DNA of 64,000 bases from assembly GCA_927407015.1 (NCBI GenBank), contig CAKMJT010000045.1, positions 16,033 through 80,032 of the forward strand, given 5' to 3'. The position numbers and the translations under genes were made by a program. Shown in pieces: positions 1 to 9,292 of this stretch. Below the pieces are notes generated by a model. That model saw only the letters and a list, made by a program, of their open reading frames with translations. It ran no database searches and was not told where the DNA came from. The first letter of the stretch is position 1. The number at the start of each line of letters is the position of its first letter. The stretch is from an uncultured Proteiniphilum sp. Lineage in GTDB: Bacteria > Bacteroidota > Bacteroidia > Bacteroidales > Dysgonomonadaceae.

Positions 1-62
1 TTAAGCTGTTCAATTATCTCATTCACATGGTTTGGCCGTACAAATGCTTTTATTTCTTTCAT
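1..62 (-). CDS. PII-like signalling protein, N-terminus only (cut by window edge)
   Basis: Only the first 20 codons are visible, reading MKEIKAFVRPNHVNEIIEQL. This matches the beginning of PII (GlnB/GlnK-type) proteins, whose first strand typically reads MKxIxAxxRPxxxxxV. The start codon lies 13 bp after the stop of the adaptor gene, so it is very probably the last or a late gene of the metal-efflux operon. PII paralogues placed next to CusAB/CzcABC-type pumps are a known group, thought to sense or modulate metal efflux rather than nitrogen. The T-loop and the rest of the protein lie outside the window, so this assignment rests on a short N-terminus plus context. Confidence 0.6.
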   Translation of the reverse strand, partial: MKEIKAFVRPNHVNEIIEQL

Positions 63-74
63 AATTTTATTGTT

Positions 75-1313
75 TTAATCATCATCTCCGGTTTCTTCTT
101 TCTTCATATCAGCCAATAAATAGTAGGCTGTATTCAAAACTACCTGTGTGTTATCAGGCAACGAATTTATCAAATGTATTTCCGTATATCCATCGTCTTT
201 CAGTCCGGGAATAACTTCGACCATTCGGAAGGCCATACTATTTTCTTCCGCATTATCTTCATTGTCGGCATGGATTTCTTCATTTGCAGGTTCGTCCTTT
301 TCTCGTTCTTCAAGAGCCTGATTGTCCAGTATAAAAATGTATGATTTTGTCCCCTCCGTAACAATAGCATCATTGGGCAAAGCCCTGGTATATTTTTCAT
401 CTGTATGCAAATGCCCCGAAATGTACATGCCGGGTATAAGCCCAGAAACTTTTTCATTGATTTTTGCATGGATATGAACTGCCCTTGAATTGGCCTCAAA
501 CTCTTTTCCAATGGCAAAAACGGTTGCTGTTAATTCTTCATCGGGGCGGTTCGAAACCGTAAAATGAACTTTCTGGCCTTCTTTTACCAAATGCACATCT
601 TTTTCATAAACCATAAAATCGGCATGAATTGCGGTGTTGTCAGTTATTTCAAGCAGTATGTCTTTTGCATCAACATAAGAGCCTACTTTTATATTAACTT
701 CATTTACAAAACCGTTTATTGGTGAATTAATGTTTATGGTATTTGAAATATTGCCCTGCATAATTTTATCGGGCGAAAGATTCAGCAATTGCAGGCGTGA
801 TTTTAATCCTTCGTATTTTGCTTTTGCCGTATTGTATTCCGCTTTTGCCTGTTGGAAGTCTCGGCCTGCACCAACATTGTTTTCAAACAATTCTTTTTGG
901 CGTTCAAATTCCTGTTCCAGAAATTCAAGCCTGTTGGCAACTTCGGCAAAACTTTCCTGTAAGGCAATGTAATCCGGATGTTCAAGTACTGCCAATAATT
1001 GACCCTTGCTTACCCGGTCGCCATGGAATACTTTTATCTCTTTTACATTCCCGCCAATAACGGCTGTAATATCGGCGCTGTTTGCAGGAGGTACTTCGAG
1101 TTGCCCGTTTGACTTTACTACCGTGGTTAGGTTGCGCATTTGAAAAGACCCCAATTTTAATTTCAGGGCTTCCCGTTGGTTTTTATTTAATATCACAATG
1201 CCTTCGGGGCTATGTTCTTCGTGTTCTTCGCCTTCTCCGGCTGTTTTGTTTTTTGTGTTGCACGATATTAATGTGGCGATTGCCATCAATGCTATAATTA
1301 TTTTTGTATTCAT
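75..1313 (-). CDS. Efflux RND periplasmic adaptor lipoprotein (CusB/CzcB type)
   Basis: Membrane-fusion subunit of a tripartite heavy-metal efflux pump, bridging the inner-membrane RND transporter and the outer-membrane channel in the periplasm. The 412-aa product starts with a short lipoprotein signal (lipobox ending LISC, Cys about residue 18), followed by a His/Glu-rich stretch (GEGEEHEEHSPEG) that could bind metal. A biotinyl-lipoyl-like segment (GGNVKEIKVFHGDRVSKGQLLAVLEHP), a coiled-coil hairpin (about residues 120-180), the second lipoyl half (INSPINGFVNEVNIKVGSYV) and beta-barrel domains follow. An acidic insert near residues 335-360 precedes the C-terminus. It lies 19 bp downstream of the pump gene. 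The exact metal (Cu, Zn, Co, Ni or Cd) cannot be decided from sequence. Confidence 0.88.
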   Translation of the reverse strand: MNTKIIIALMAIATLISCNTKNKTAGEGEEHEEHSPEGIVILNKNQREALKLKLGSFQMRNLTTVVKSNGQLEVPPANSADITAVIGGNVKEIKVFHGDRVSKGQLLAVLEHPDYIALQESFAEVANRLEFLEQEFERQKELFENNVGAGRDFQQAKAEYNTAKAKYEGLKSRLQLLNLSPDKIMQGNISNTININSPINGFVNEVNIKVGSYVDAKDILLEITDNTAIHADFMVYEKDVHLVKEGQKVHFTVSNRPDEELTATVFAIGKEFEANSRAVHIHAKINEKVSGLIPGMYISGHLHTDEKYTRALPNDAIVTEGTKSYIFILDNQALEEREKDEPANEEIHADNEDNAEENSMAFRMVEVIPGLKDDGYTEIHLINSLPDNTQVVLNTAYYLLADMKKEETGDDD

Positions 1314-1332
1314 CGTTACTATATTTTGTTGA

Positions 1333-4300
1333 TTATTTACCTGTTATGAATTTTAATTGGGCAGACAATTCGAAGTATTCTGCCTGTTGCATTAAAAAGT
1401 CTTGTTTTGTCCGTATGGCTGCTTCTGTGTTCTGAATAAACTGGACATAGTCGATACTGCCTAAACGGTACGCCAGGTTGGAAGCCTGAATTTGTTCGTC
1501 GGCCAGAGGCAATGCTTCTTTTTGATAATAGTTGATAACCTGTTGCAAAGTAAGGTAACGGCTGATTTGCTGGTTGTACCCGGCTTTCAGTTCCAGTTCC
1601 TTTTGCTCGTACTGTTGGTTTGCAATTTGGAAGTCAATTTTTGAAGCTTTGGTTTTGCCCGATTGTGAAAAGAAAGCCAGCGGGACAGAAATACCTACTT
1701 CCCATCCATAAAATCCTGAATTGCCGTCAACCGATTGCCATTTATAACCCAAGTCTAACTTTGGAAGGAAATTGGCCTTTTCAGCTTTCCACGCCGATTC
1801 TGCTACATCAATTCCGGTTGAATAGTAATCAAGTAAAGGGCTTGCACCCAAAGAATCAGTTCCTGAAACAAGTTCAAAAACATATTGTCCTAAATCCTGA
1901 GTATTCACATCAACAGCCCCCGGATATAGCAGGTATTGGTTAAGGATTTGCAAGCTTGCCAAATAGTTACTTTCGGCTTTCCTTAAATTCACCTGCAATT
2001 CTTTGTATTTGGCCGATGCCGAAAGATATTCGATTTTTGAAGTTGCCTGTGTATTGTAACGCAACTCCGCAGCTTTCTGAAAATCGGTGTACAAGGTGTC
2101 AAGGTCTTTAAATAGCTGCCATTGTTGTTTGGCATGTACAGCATTGTACCATGCGATACTAACATCACGGATTAACGAATATTCGGTAAGGTACTGCCCC
2201 GAAATAGCTTGTTGGGTACGTGCATTTGCTAACTTGCTTTTTGCCGGAATACCAAAAACATCGATATCCGACTGACCAATCCCAATTCTGTTTTGAATAC
2301 CCGGTGCGTTGTTGCCTACTTCTTCTTTCCCGGTATAAATCGAAGTCGTTCCCAGTTCGTATGCCGTAGCTTTTAATGCTTCCTGTTTGTCAACTTCCAA
2401 TTTGGCTGCCTTAATTGCCGGATAGTTTTCTTTTGCCCTTTCAATGGCTTGTGGCAATGTTATCGTAGAATCCTGCGCATTGGCATTTCCTGAAATTCCC
2501 AAACCTGCAATCACAACAAGAACGGTAAACATCCCTAAAGCTGTTTTTGGCATTTTTATTTTTTTAACGCCACTTTCAACAAATTTATAGAGAATAGGTA
2601 GCACAATAAGCGTCAACAAGGTTGATGTCAACATTCCTCCAATCACCACAGTAGCCAAAGGGCGTTGAACTTCTGCTCCTGCCGACGTGGAAACCGCCAT
2701 AGGCAGAAAGCCCAGAATATCGGTTGAAACTGTTAATAAAATTGGACGGATACGCCGGATTGAACCTTTTTTAATAATGTCGTTTATATGGAGTTTGCCT
2801 TCTTCTTTCAATTCATTAAAACCGCTAATCAACACTAAACCGTTAAGTACCGCAACGCCAAACAGGACGATAAAACCTACGCCAGCCGAAATACTAAAAG
2901 GCATATCACGCAAATAGAGCGAAAATATACCCCCAACAGCGGCAAACGGCACAGCCACATAAATCATTAGCGTTTGTTTAAACGACTTTACAGCGAAGAA
3001 AACCAACATGAAAATTAATGCCAAAGCAAGCGGAACAACCAGCGACAAGCGTTTTGATGCCCGTTCGAGGTTTTCGAAAGCGCCGCCGTAGCGGATATAA
3101 TAGCCCGTAGGTAAATCCAGCTTTTCATCTAAGGTGGTTTGAATTTCTTCCACAAGTGATTTTACATCCCTACCCGAAACATTAATCCCTACATAAGTTC
3201 GCCGGTTGGTATTGTCGCGGCTGATTTGCATTGGCCCCGGCTGATAACTTATTTCTGCCACTTCTTTTAAAGGGATTTGATTACCGTCGGGCAGGTTGAC
3301 AAAAAGGTTTCGGATGTCGTCAATGCTCTGTCGATGTTCCTCGTCCAGACGCACAACCAGGTCGAACATCCGCTCGCCTTCGTATATGCTTCCGGCAACG
3401 CCACCACTGAAAGCCGATTCAACTATGGTATTTAGTTCTTTAATTTTCAGGTTATACCTTCCAAGTTTGTTACGGTCGTAATGAACGGTTATCTGCGGCA
3501 ATCCGCGTGTGGCTTCAGCTTTTACACCTGCCACGCCTTCAATTCCCGAAACCAGCCCGGCAATTTCTTCGGATTTGGCTGCCAGAATTTCTAAATCGTC
3601 GCCATAAAGTTTAACCGCAACATCTTCACGTATTCCGGTCAGCAATTCATTGAATTTCATTTCAATAGGCTGCGTAAATTCAAAATTTATACCCGGCAAA
3701 ACACTTACTTTTTCCCTTACTTTTTCAATTAATTCGGCTTTCGATTCGGCTTGTGTCCACTGGTCTTTTGGTGTCAATATCACAAATATATCTGCAATGT
3801 CCAAAGGCATGGGGTCCATGGGTAAATCTGCCACACCAATCCTGCTTTGAATACTTTCTACTTCATCAGGAAAGTTTTCCAAGACAATTTGTTCCAGTCG
3901 GGTGGAAGTTTTTGTTACTTCGGTTAATGAAGTTCCCGGCTTTAAAAATGCCTGAAAAGCAAAATCGCCTTCATCGAGTTTTGGGATAAATTCGGCTCCC
4001 ATTCTGGTAAACAGAAAACCACCGGAAATTAACAGCACGAATGCGATGGTAATTACAATCCAACTCCTTTTAAGCGACCATCCGATTACAGGAGTATAAG
4101 TATTTTCGAGTTTTCCAATTATTTTATCGCCCCAGGTTTTTTTGTCTGTTTTTGGTGGTTGGAGGAATAAGGCTGCCATCATCGGAATGTACGTGAGGCA
4201 CAAGATAACTACGCCCAAAACAGCAAAACCAAAGGTCATAGCCATCGGGATAAACATTTTGCCTTCGACACCTTGTAAGGCCAAAACGGGTATAAATACA

Positions 4301-5673
4301 ATCAAAATAATCAGTTGTCCAAAAAATGCCGAGTTCATCATTTTGCTTGCCGAATTATAGGCAATTTCGTTTCGTTTCGCCTGGTCGAGTTTTGTTCCGA
4401 TAAGGTTTTTACGATGAAGGTAAAATATCATGGCTTCAACAATAATTACTGCACCATCTACCAATATCCCGAAATCGAGTGCCCCCAAACTCATCAGGTT
4501 AGCCCACACCCCAAACAGGTTCATCATGATAAATGCAAATAGCAAGGCCAGCGGAATGGTTGATGCCACAATTAAACCGCCCCTTAAATTCCCGAGGAAG
4601 ATAACCAGCACAAAAATAACAATCAGCGCACCCAACGACAGGTTTTCGGCAACGGTAGATGTGGTACTTTTAATGAGCTTACTGCGGTCAAGAAAAGGTT
4701 TAATTTCAACACCATCAGGCAGTGATTTTTGAATTAAAGCCATTCGCTCTTTTACATCCTTAATCACATCGTTTGAGTTTTCGCCTTTCAGCATCATCAC
4801 GATTCCGCCAACGGCCTCTCCCTTTCCATCTTTGGTAAAAGCACCATAACGGACAAAACTTCCGAATTTCACTTCTGCCACATCCCTGATGAAAATGGGT
4901 TGCCCGTCAATGTTTGCGACCAAAGTATTTTTAATATCATCCAACGAACGCATCAACCCTTCGCCACGGATAAAGTTGGCCTGAAAATTTTTCTCGATAT
5001 ATGCGCCGCCTGTGTTCTGATTGTTGTCGTCAAGTGCTTCAAAAATATCCGAAATGGCTAAACCCATACTTCTGAGTTTATCAGGATTAACAGCGACTTC
5101 GTATTGTTTACCCCTGCCCCCAAAAGAGTTTACTTCTACCACTCCGGGCAGCATAGCCATTTGTCGTTTTACAATCCATTCCTGCATGGTGCGCAGTTCC
5201 ATGTCGTTATAAACGGTATCGTAACCGGGTTGCACTTCAAGCGTGTATTGATAAATTTCGCCTAATCCGGTGCTGATTGGCGCCATAAACGGTTCCCCAA
5301 ATCCCTGTGGAATTTTTTCTTTCACTTCGGCTAAGGCTTCACTTACCAACTGCCGGGGAAGATATGTCCCGGCGCTTTCTTTGAAAACAATGGTTACAAC
5401 CGAAAGCCCAAAACGTGACACACTTCGTATTTCGGTCACGTCGGGCAGGTTCGCTACTGCCAATTCTACCTGATAGGTTACAAACTGTTCAATGTCTTCC
5501 GTGCCCAAATTGGGTGCGGTGGTAATTACCAAAACCTGATTGTTTGTAATGTCAGGTGTGGCGTCAAGTGGCACTTTCGTCATGGAATATATTCCGCCAA
5601 TAATCAGTCCGATTGTCATCAGCCCGATAAGTACCTTATTCTTTATTGAAAAGGATATTATACTGTTTATCAT
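1333..5673 (-). CDS. CusA/CzcA-family heavy-metal RND transporter fused to a TolC-like domain
   Basis: Proton-driven inner-membrane pump of a heavy-metal efflux system. Residues 1 to ~1035 are a full RND protein: first membrane helix near the N-terminus, two large periplasmic loops, and a membrane segment with LGALDFGILVDGAVIIVE, the conserved TM4 region of HME-RND pumps. From about residue 1066 the frame continues into a TolC/CzcC-like outer-membrane factor (TLPQAIERAKENYPAIKAAKLEV, then coiled-coil repeats). I use the start MINSIISFSIKNK at 5673 because the 23 upstream in-frame residues do not look like a pump N-terminus. The join contains MPKTALGMFTVLVVIAGLG and then NANAQ, which looks like the signal peptide of a once-separate TolC gene; its ATG is at 2553. 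RND-TolC fusions are known in Bacteroidota. Confidence 0.9.
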   Translation of the reverse strand: MINSIISFSIKNKVLIGLMTIGLIIGGIYSMTKVPLDATPDITNNQVLVITTAPNLGTEDIEQFVTYQVELAVANLPDVTEIRSVSRFGLSVVTIVFKESAGTYLPRQLVSEALAEVKEKIPQGFGEPFMAPISTGLGEIYQYTLEVQPGYDTVYNDMELRTMQEWIVKRQMAMLPGVVEVNSFGGRGKQYEVAVNPDKLRSMGLAISDIFEALDDNNQNTGGAYIEKNFQANFIRGEGLMRSLDDIKNTLVANIDGQPIFIRDVAEVKFGSFVRYGAFTKDGKGEAVGGIVMMLKGENSNDVIKDVKERMALIQKSLPDGVEIKPFLDRSKLIKSTTSTVAENLSLGALIVIFVLVIFLGNLRGGLIVASTIPLALLFAFIMMNLFGVWANLMSLGALDFGILVDGAVIIVEAMIFYLHRKNLIGTKLDQAKRNEIAYNSASKMMNSAFFGQLIILIVFIPVLALQGVEGKMFIPMAMTFGFAVLGVVILCLTYIPMMAALFLQPPKTDKKTWGDKIIGKLENTYTPVIGWSLKRSWIVITIAFVLLISGGFLFTRMGAEFIPKLDEGDFAFQAFLKPGTSLTEVTKTSTRLEQIVLENFPDEVESIQSRIGVADLPMDPMPLDIADIFVILTPKDQWTQAESKAELIEKVREKVSVLPGINFEFTQPIEMKFNELLTGIREDVAVKLYGDDLEILAAKSEEIAGLVSGIEGVAGVKAEATRGLPQITVHYDRNKLGRYNLKIKELNTIVESAFSGGVAGSIYEGERMFDLVVRLDEEHRQSIDDIRNLFVNLPDGNQIPLKEVAEISYQPGPMQISRDNTNRRTYVGINVSGRDVKSLVEEIQTTLDEKLDLPTGYYIRYGGAFENLERASKRLSLVVPLALALIFMLVFFAVKSFKQTLMIYVAVPFAAVGGIFSLYLRDMPFSISAGVGFIVLFGVAVLNGLVLISGFNELKEEGKLHINDIIKKGSIRRIRPILLTVSTDILGFLPMAVSTSAGAEVQRPLATVVIGGMLTSTLLTLIVLPILYKFVESGVKKIKMPKTALGMFTVLVVIAGLGISGNANAQDSTITLPQAIERAKENYPAIKAAKLEVDKQEALKATAYELGTTSIYTGKEEVGNNAPGIQNRIGIGQSDIDVFGIPAKSKLANARTQQAISGQYLTEYSLIRDVSIAWYNAVHAKQQWQLFKDLDTLYTDFQKAAELRYNTQATSKIEYLSASAKYKELQVNLRKAESNYLASLQILNQYLLYPGAVDVNTQDLGQYVFELVSGTDSLGASPLLDYYSTGIDVAESAWKAEKANFLPKLDLGYKWQSVDGNSGFYGWEVGISVPLAFFSQSGKTKASKIDFQIANQQYEQKELELKAGYNQQISRYLTLQQVINYYQKEALPLADEQIQASNLAYRLGSIDYVQFIQNTEAAIRTKQDFLMQQAEYFELSAQLKFITGK

Positions 5674-5816
5674 TTGATTTCTATAAATTTTTAATGTGAA
5701 TACGATTAATAATAATGAGCTAAAATCCATGTGCTTGTTCATGGAAAACCCATTATATCATGGCAATGAAATGATACATGAGCTTAATGCTCAGCTGTAG
5801 AGAAAGAAGAAATGAA

Positions 5817-6125
5817 TTATATATTGGGCGGTTGTTGCCAGATAGATGCAACAGGGCTTGAAAACGAAGATTCTTTCAATTTAACATCTAAAGTACTTTC
5901 TACTAAATTGGTAAAGGAAATACTAAAAAAAGATGGGAAAGAAAGGGTCTGGCAACAATGACAAAAACAAAACGGGGAACATAAATCAACATTATTTGTG
6001 TGATTTTGGCTTTGTTCTGATAATTCCAGCGTAACAGAATTTGAATTGGAAGCATGTACATCATTGCATGGTATGGCTGTTAAAACCATTACATACATTG
6101 ATAATATTACTATTACATATTTCAT
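5817..6125 (-). CDS. Small secreted Cys/His-rich protein (DUF6660-like)
   Basis: A 102-aa product with an N-terminal hydrophobic signal (MKYVIVILSMYVMVLTAIPC) and a cysteine cluster reading CSPFCFCHCC, followed by a segment ending in WQQPPNI. This organisation matches small Bacteroidota proteins encoded beside heavy-metal RND pumps; I recognise the type (DUF6660) but not a proven function. A periplasmic metal-binding or sensing role is inferred from the Cys cluster and position. The in-frame ORF extends 31 codons further upstream, but the signal peptide only begins at the ATG at 6125, which I take as the start. It lies between the Fur-type regulator and the pump in one minus-strand array. Confidence 0.65.
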   Translation of the reverse strand: MKYVIVILSMYVMVLTAIPCNDVHASNSNSVTLELSEQSQNHTNNVDLCSPFCFCHCCQTLSFPSFFSISFTNLVESTLDVKLKESSFSSPVASIWQQPPNI

Positions 6126-6196
6126 CTGAAAATTATTGTCATTTATAAAGTACAACAGCAAAGATACTCCAAAGTTGATGCAACCGGGTTGCAAAG

Positions 6197-6610
6197 TTAT
6201 TTTTTGCAATTTGAACAAATTCCTTTTACTACCATATTTACGCTTTCGAAAGAAAAACTACTGGGGAGGTTTATAGTTGGAACAGGAATGTCGTTTAAAC
6301 AAAAGGTTTGATTGCAATTTGTGCAAAGAAAATGAACATGCAGGTCTTCGGGGTCGCACTCGCAATTGTCCTGACAAAGCGCATATCTCAAAGAACCCGA
6401 ACCATCTTCTATCGAATGAATCAGTTTGTTTTCCTGAAATGATTTTAGTGTTCTATAAAGAGTTGCTTTATCGGCTTTTTCAAATTTTTGTTCTAATTCA
6501 GGCAAACTAATAGCCGTTTTTTGTTCTGTTAGAACTTGCAAAACCAATTGTCGCATTGCAGTTGGTTTGATGTTTTTTAAGTTGAGTTTGTTGTCTATTT
6601 CCTTTTTCAT
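6197..6610 (-). CDS. Fur-family metal-dependent transcriptional repressor
   Basis: DNA-binding regulator of 137 aa, normal length for Fur/Zur/PerR proteins. The N-terminal winged helix is visible (MRQLVLQVLTEQKTAISLPELEQKF, then KADKATLYRTLKSFQENKLIHSI, including the family's typical ATLYRTL recognition helix). The dimerisation half carries HVHFLCTNC and a terminal CSNCKK, giving two CxxC pairs for a structural zinc. It is the first gene of the metal-efflux array and probably represses it and itself in response to metal. Which metal is sensed is not deducible. A Bacteroidota-type promoter is proposed at about 6636-6670. Confidence 0.85.
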   Translation of the reverse strand: MKKEIDNKLNLKNIKPTAMRQLVLQVLTEQKTAISLPELEQKFEKADKATLYRTLKSFQENKLIHSIEDGSGSLRYALCQDNCECDPEDLHVHFLCTNCNQTFCLNDIPVPTINLPSSFSFESVNMVVKGICSNCKK

Positions 6611-6635
6611 TTTGTCGGTTCATTTCTTAATAGCT

Positions 6636-6670
6636 CAAAAGTAACAATTCAGCACGAGTGTGTAGGCAAA
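6636..6670 (-). promoter_or_regulatory. Putative promoter of the Fur-family gene/metal operon
   Basis: On the minus strand a TACTTTTG (6636-6643) matches the Bacteroidota -7 element TAnnTTTG, 26 bp upstream of the start codon at 6610. A TTTG (6667-6670) lies 23 bp further upstream, slightly wider than the usual 19-21 bp spacing to the -33 element, so this is tentative. Confidence 0.4.
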
Positions 6671-7233
6671 ATTGCAGCTCTTTTACAAGCCTTTGGTTTG
6701 GGCGTTGGCTTGTGGGGGCTTGGAAATGTGCTGCAATGTGGGGTGGGGTTTCTTTCCTTTTTTTGCGGGGGGAGAAAAAAAACAAAATAAATTCCATCAA
6801 ATTTGCACCGATTTGTCAAAGAGCTAAATATTTTAATCTGCTTGTTTTAAACTGCACCTATCAGTCTTGAAGGTTCTCTTTTTTCGCCTTGTTGCTAACA
6901 TCTTAGTGTTTTATTCGCCGTTATAGCCCACCAAAGTTATTCAAAAGAAGTTGATTTACAAATTTTCACAAAGATTAATTTAATATGATATCAATAATGG
7001 CAAATAAAACTAGTTGAACGGAACCTATTGCTATGGGAAAAGTATTTATGGGAGGTTGGAGTTTTTGCTTGATTTGGGTTAATAAGTTTCTATAAAAGCT
7101 CTTTTTCAAGTACATGATTGTTTTTAATCTTAGATCGTCCACGTAAATGCATAATTCTCCCTGTATGATTTTGCTCATCATCTTTACGAGTTTTGTCATT
7201 AAATGGAAAGAACGCTTTTGTTATTTATCAGAA
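6671..7233. other. Gene-free stretch between metal operon and IS91-type unit
   Basis: No convincing gene is visible. A G/T-rich patch (about 6690-6775, with runs such as GGGGGG and TTTTTT) resembles boundary DNA of Bacteroidota mobile elements. Open frames here (for example a 74-codon frame at 6975-7199, minus) have no recognisable domain and are probably fortuitous. The left end of the IS91-type unit should lie in this stretch but has no inverted repeat to mark it. Confidence 0.5.
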
Positions 7234-8394
7234 TTATCCTGGTTCCATGTGTAAAACATTGCATGCCGGGCTTACCATTAATTTCCCTTTTTTGCACTTT
7301 GCGCAAATAATTGGGTCCTTACCGGATATTATTTGTAAAACTTCCATTGCAAGCAGTCCTGTAAGTCTTGAAAAATAGGTTGGGGTGGGCAACAGTGAAT
7401 AGCATAAATTGAGCTTTGTTTTCCTTTTGCAGATAGCCATGAATCCGAAGTAACGTATTTTGCTAAATCCACATGGAAGGACATGCTGCATGAATCGCCG
7501 TATAAACTCCATAGTTTCCAGGGTCATTGTTTTTCTTGCACCTCCTGCTTTGTTATCTCTATAGCTGAAAGTAACCTTATCATCTTTGTAACCCACCATA
7601 CGGTGGTTGCTAATTGCTACACGGTGTGTGTAGTTGCCAAGATAGCGTATCAGATTATCTGGTGAAGCAAACGGTCTTTCTGCATAAACCACCCATTTTT
7701 TAGCGTAGCATTTTACTTTTATGGTCTGAAAATCGGGTGTATCATCCGGCAGTTTGATTTCATTGCAACATACTGACTCCTCCAGCAACCGACATAAAAT
7801 ACCCCTGAATACGGCGCAGAGCACTTTTACCGGGACAAAAAACTTTTTGGCACTAGGTACCCATTCCATTCCATCATCGGATAACCCTCCGGCTGGGACA
7901 ATGGTATGGATATGCGGGTGATAGGTCATTGTTTGTCCCCAGGTGTGCAACAGGGCAACCGCTCCGGCATCTGCGCCTAAATAATGCGTGTTTTTGGCAC
8001 ATTGAATAAGTGCATTTCCCGCAGCTTTGAAGAGCAAAGAGTAAGCTATCCTCTGATTGATATAAAACAGCTTATGCAGACATGCGGGTATCGTGAAAAC
8101 AATATGAAAATGTTTTACCGGGGGGAGATCAGCCGCAAGTCTATCCACCCATTGCATCCGTTTTATGTACTGACATTTGGGACAATTTCGATTACGACAC
8201 GAGTTGTAGGATTGAACCTTGTGACCGCAATGATTGCAACTCAATGTATGCCCGCCAAGTTCTGAAGTACGACAGGCAATAATATCTTCCATTGCTTTTT
8301 GCTGTACGGCACAAAGTGTGTTCTCGGTCAGGAAATCGTGTCTCTTATCCCGGAAAATGTCAGCAATCTCTATGATTTGCTTTTTATTCTCCAT
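7234..8394 (-). CDS. IS91-family (HUH, Y2-type) transposase
   Basis: Rolling-circle transposase of 386 aa. The N-terminal zinc-binding region is clear (LSCNHCGHKVQSYNSC, then RNRNCPKCQ), followed by the HUH motif in YHPHIHTIVPAGG near the middle and conserved positions such as YLGNYTHRVAISNHR and TLETMEFIRRFMQHVLPCGF that typify the Y2_Tnp/IS91 family. A second CxxC pair (CAKCKKGKL) lies near the C-terminus. It begins 9 bp after the upstream tyrosine recombinase, so both are likely co-transcribed. The protein looks full length. Such elements lack terminal inverted repeats, so exact ends are not read here. Confidence 0.9.
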   Translation of the reverse strand: MENKKQIIEIADIFRDKRHDFLTENTLCAVQQKAMEDIIACRTSELGGHTLSCNHCGHKVQSYNSCRNRNCPKCQYIKRMQWVDRLAADLPPVKHFHIVFTIPACLHKLFYINQRIAYSLLFKAAGNALIQCAKNTHYLGADAGAVALLHTWGQTMTYHPHIHTIVPAGGLSDDGMEWVPSAKKFFVPVKVLCAVFRGILCRLLEESVCCNEIKLPDDTPDFQTIKVKCYAKKWVVYAERPFASPDNLIRYLGNYTHRVAISNHRMVGYKDDKVTFSYRDNKAGGARKTMTLETMEFIRRFMQHVLPCGFSKIRYFGFMAICKRKTKLNLCYSLLPTPTYFSRLTGLLAMEVLQIISGKDPIICAKCKKGKLMVSPACNVLHMEPG

Positions 8395-8403
8395 AATGAT
8401 AGA

Positions 8404-9255
8404 TCAGAAAAGTGTTATATCATCCAATGGAGAAGTAAACTCGCTGGTTTTGATATGGGCTACATGCAGGTAAACAGCTGTGGTCTTCAATGAAGTATGA
8501 CCCATGAACTGCTGTATCTGTCTCAGGTTTACACCGGCTTCCAATAAATGGGTGGCAAAACAATGACGCAATGTATGAAACGATACCTCTTTTTTTATTC
8601 CGGCATTTTTAGCACTGTTTTTCACAATATACTCTACAGTTCTTTCCGACAAGGGTTGTCCTTTACGCCCCATCGGTTCGAATAGATAAGTGCTTGGTCG
8701 TTCCAATTTATAATACATTCGCAGCACTTCGAGTGTTTTCCACGAAAGAATGGTATATCTGTCCTTCTTCCCCTTTCCTTGCACGATACGTACTTGCATA
8801 CGCTGTGAATCAATGTCGCGTGGTTTGATTTGTAATACTTCCATCCTGCGAAGTCCCGCAGAATAAGTAAGCATTAGAATGGCTCTGTGCTTTATGTTGT
8901 TTGTTACCGTGATCATGCGTTGCACCTCCTGCAATGACAAAACTATGGGGAGTTTTTTCTCCTTGCGAGGCCGTCTTACATGGAACTCTTCCCATTTGCG
9001 ATGGCAGACGTCTACATGAAAAATCTTGAAAGCACTTATAAGCTGGTTTACCGTGGAAACGGAAATTCCTTTTTTGGTAATCAGGTAATGTAACCAGTTT
9101 TTAAAGTCTTCGGTGGTAACCTCATACAGCGATTTACCCAAGTCTTTTTCAAGTTTTATGAGCAGGCTGCAATACGTCTTAATTGTACGGGGACTGTAAT
9201 TGCGAATTTGCATCTCCTTGATCTGCAAACTCTCGAATGTTTTGTTTAGATTCAT
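8404..9255 (-). CDS. Tyrosine recombinase companion of the IS91-type transposase
   Basis: Site-specific recombinase of 283 aa. An N-terminal SAM-like DNA-binding domain (MQIRNYSPRTIKTYCSLL) is followed by the catalytic domain, with Arg I in TYSAGLRRMEVLQIKPRDID, the HxxR box in SFHTLRHCFATHLLEAG, and the terminal HTSLKTTAVYLHVA that contains His and the nucleophilic Tyr. All catalytic residues appear intact. It ends 9 bp before the IS91-type transposase, an arrangement seen repeatedly in Bacteroidota IS91-like units, where the recombinase may assist transposition or resolve products; that role is inferred. A promoter-like TAATTTTG lies upstream at 9285-9292. Confidence 0.88.
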   Translation of the reverse strand: MNLNKTFESLQIKEMQIRNYSPRTIKTYCSLLIKLEKDLGKSLYEVTTEDFKNWLHYLITKKGISVSTVNQLISAFKIFHVDVCHRKWEEFHVRRPRKEKKLPIVLSLQEVQRMITVTNNIKHRAILMLTYSAGLRRMEVLQIKPRDIDSQRMQVRIVQGKGKKDRYTILSWKTLEVLRMYYKLERPSTYLFEPMGRKGQPLSERTVEYIVKNSAKNAGIKKEVSFHTLRHCFATHLLEAGVNLRQIQQFMGHTSLKTTAVYLHVAHIKTSEFTSPLDDITLF

Positions 9256-9292
9256 AATGATAATTAATTGAAGTTATTACGCTTCAAAATTA

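Larger units (their letters stand above)
7234..9292 (-). mobile_element. IS91-type transposition unit (ends unresolved)
   Basis: The unit consists of the recombinase and transposase genes plus the proposed upstream promoter (TAATTTTG, 9285-9292, minus strand) lying between small inverted halves TTGAAG and CTTCAA. IS91 elements lack terminal inverted repeats and target duplications, so true ends are probably outside these coordinates. The coordinates give the minimal supported span. Confidence 0.6.

Noticed and set aside
6975..7199. 74-codon minus-strand frame right of the metal operon
   Set aside because: No recognisable domain, AT-rich composition and no plausible promoter; probably fortuitous at the IS91-type unit's edge.
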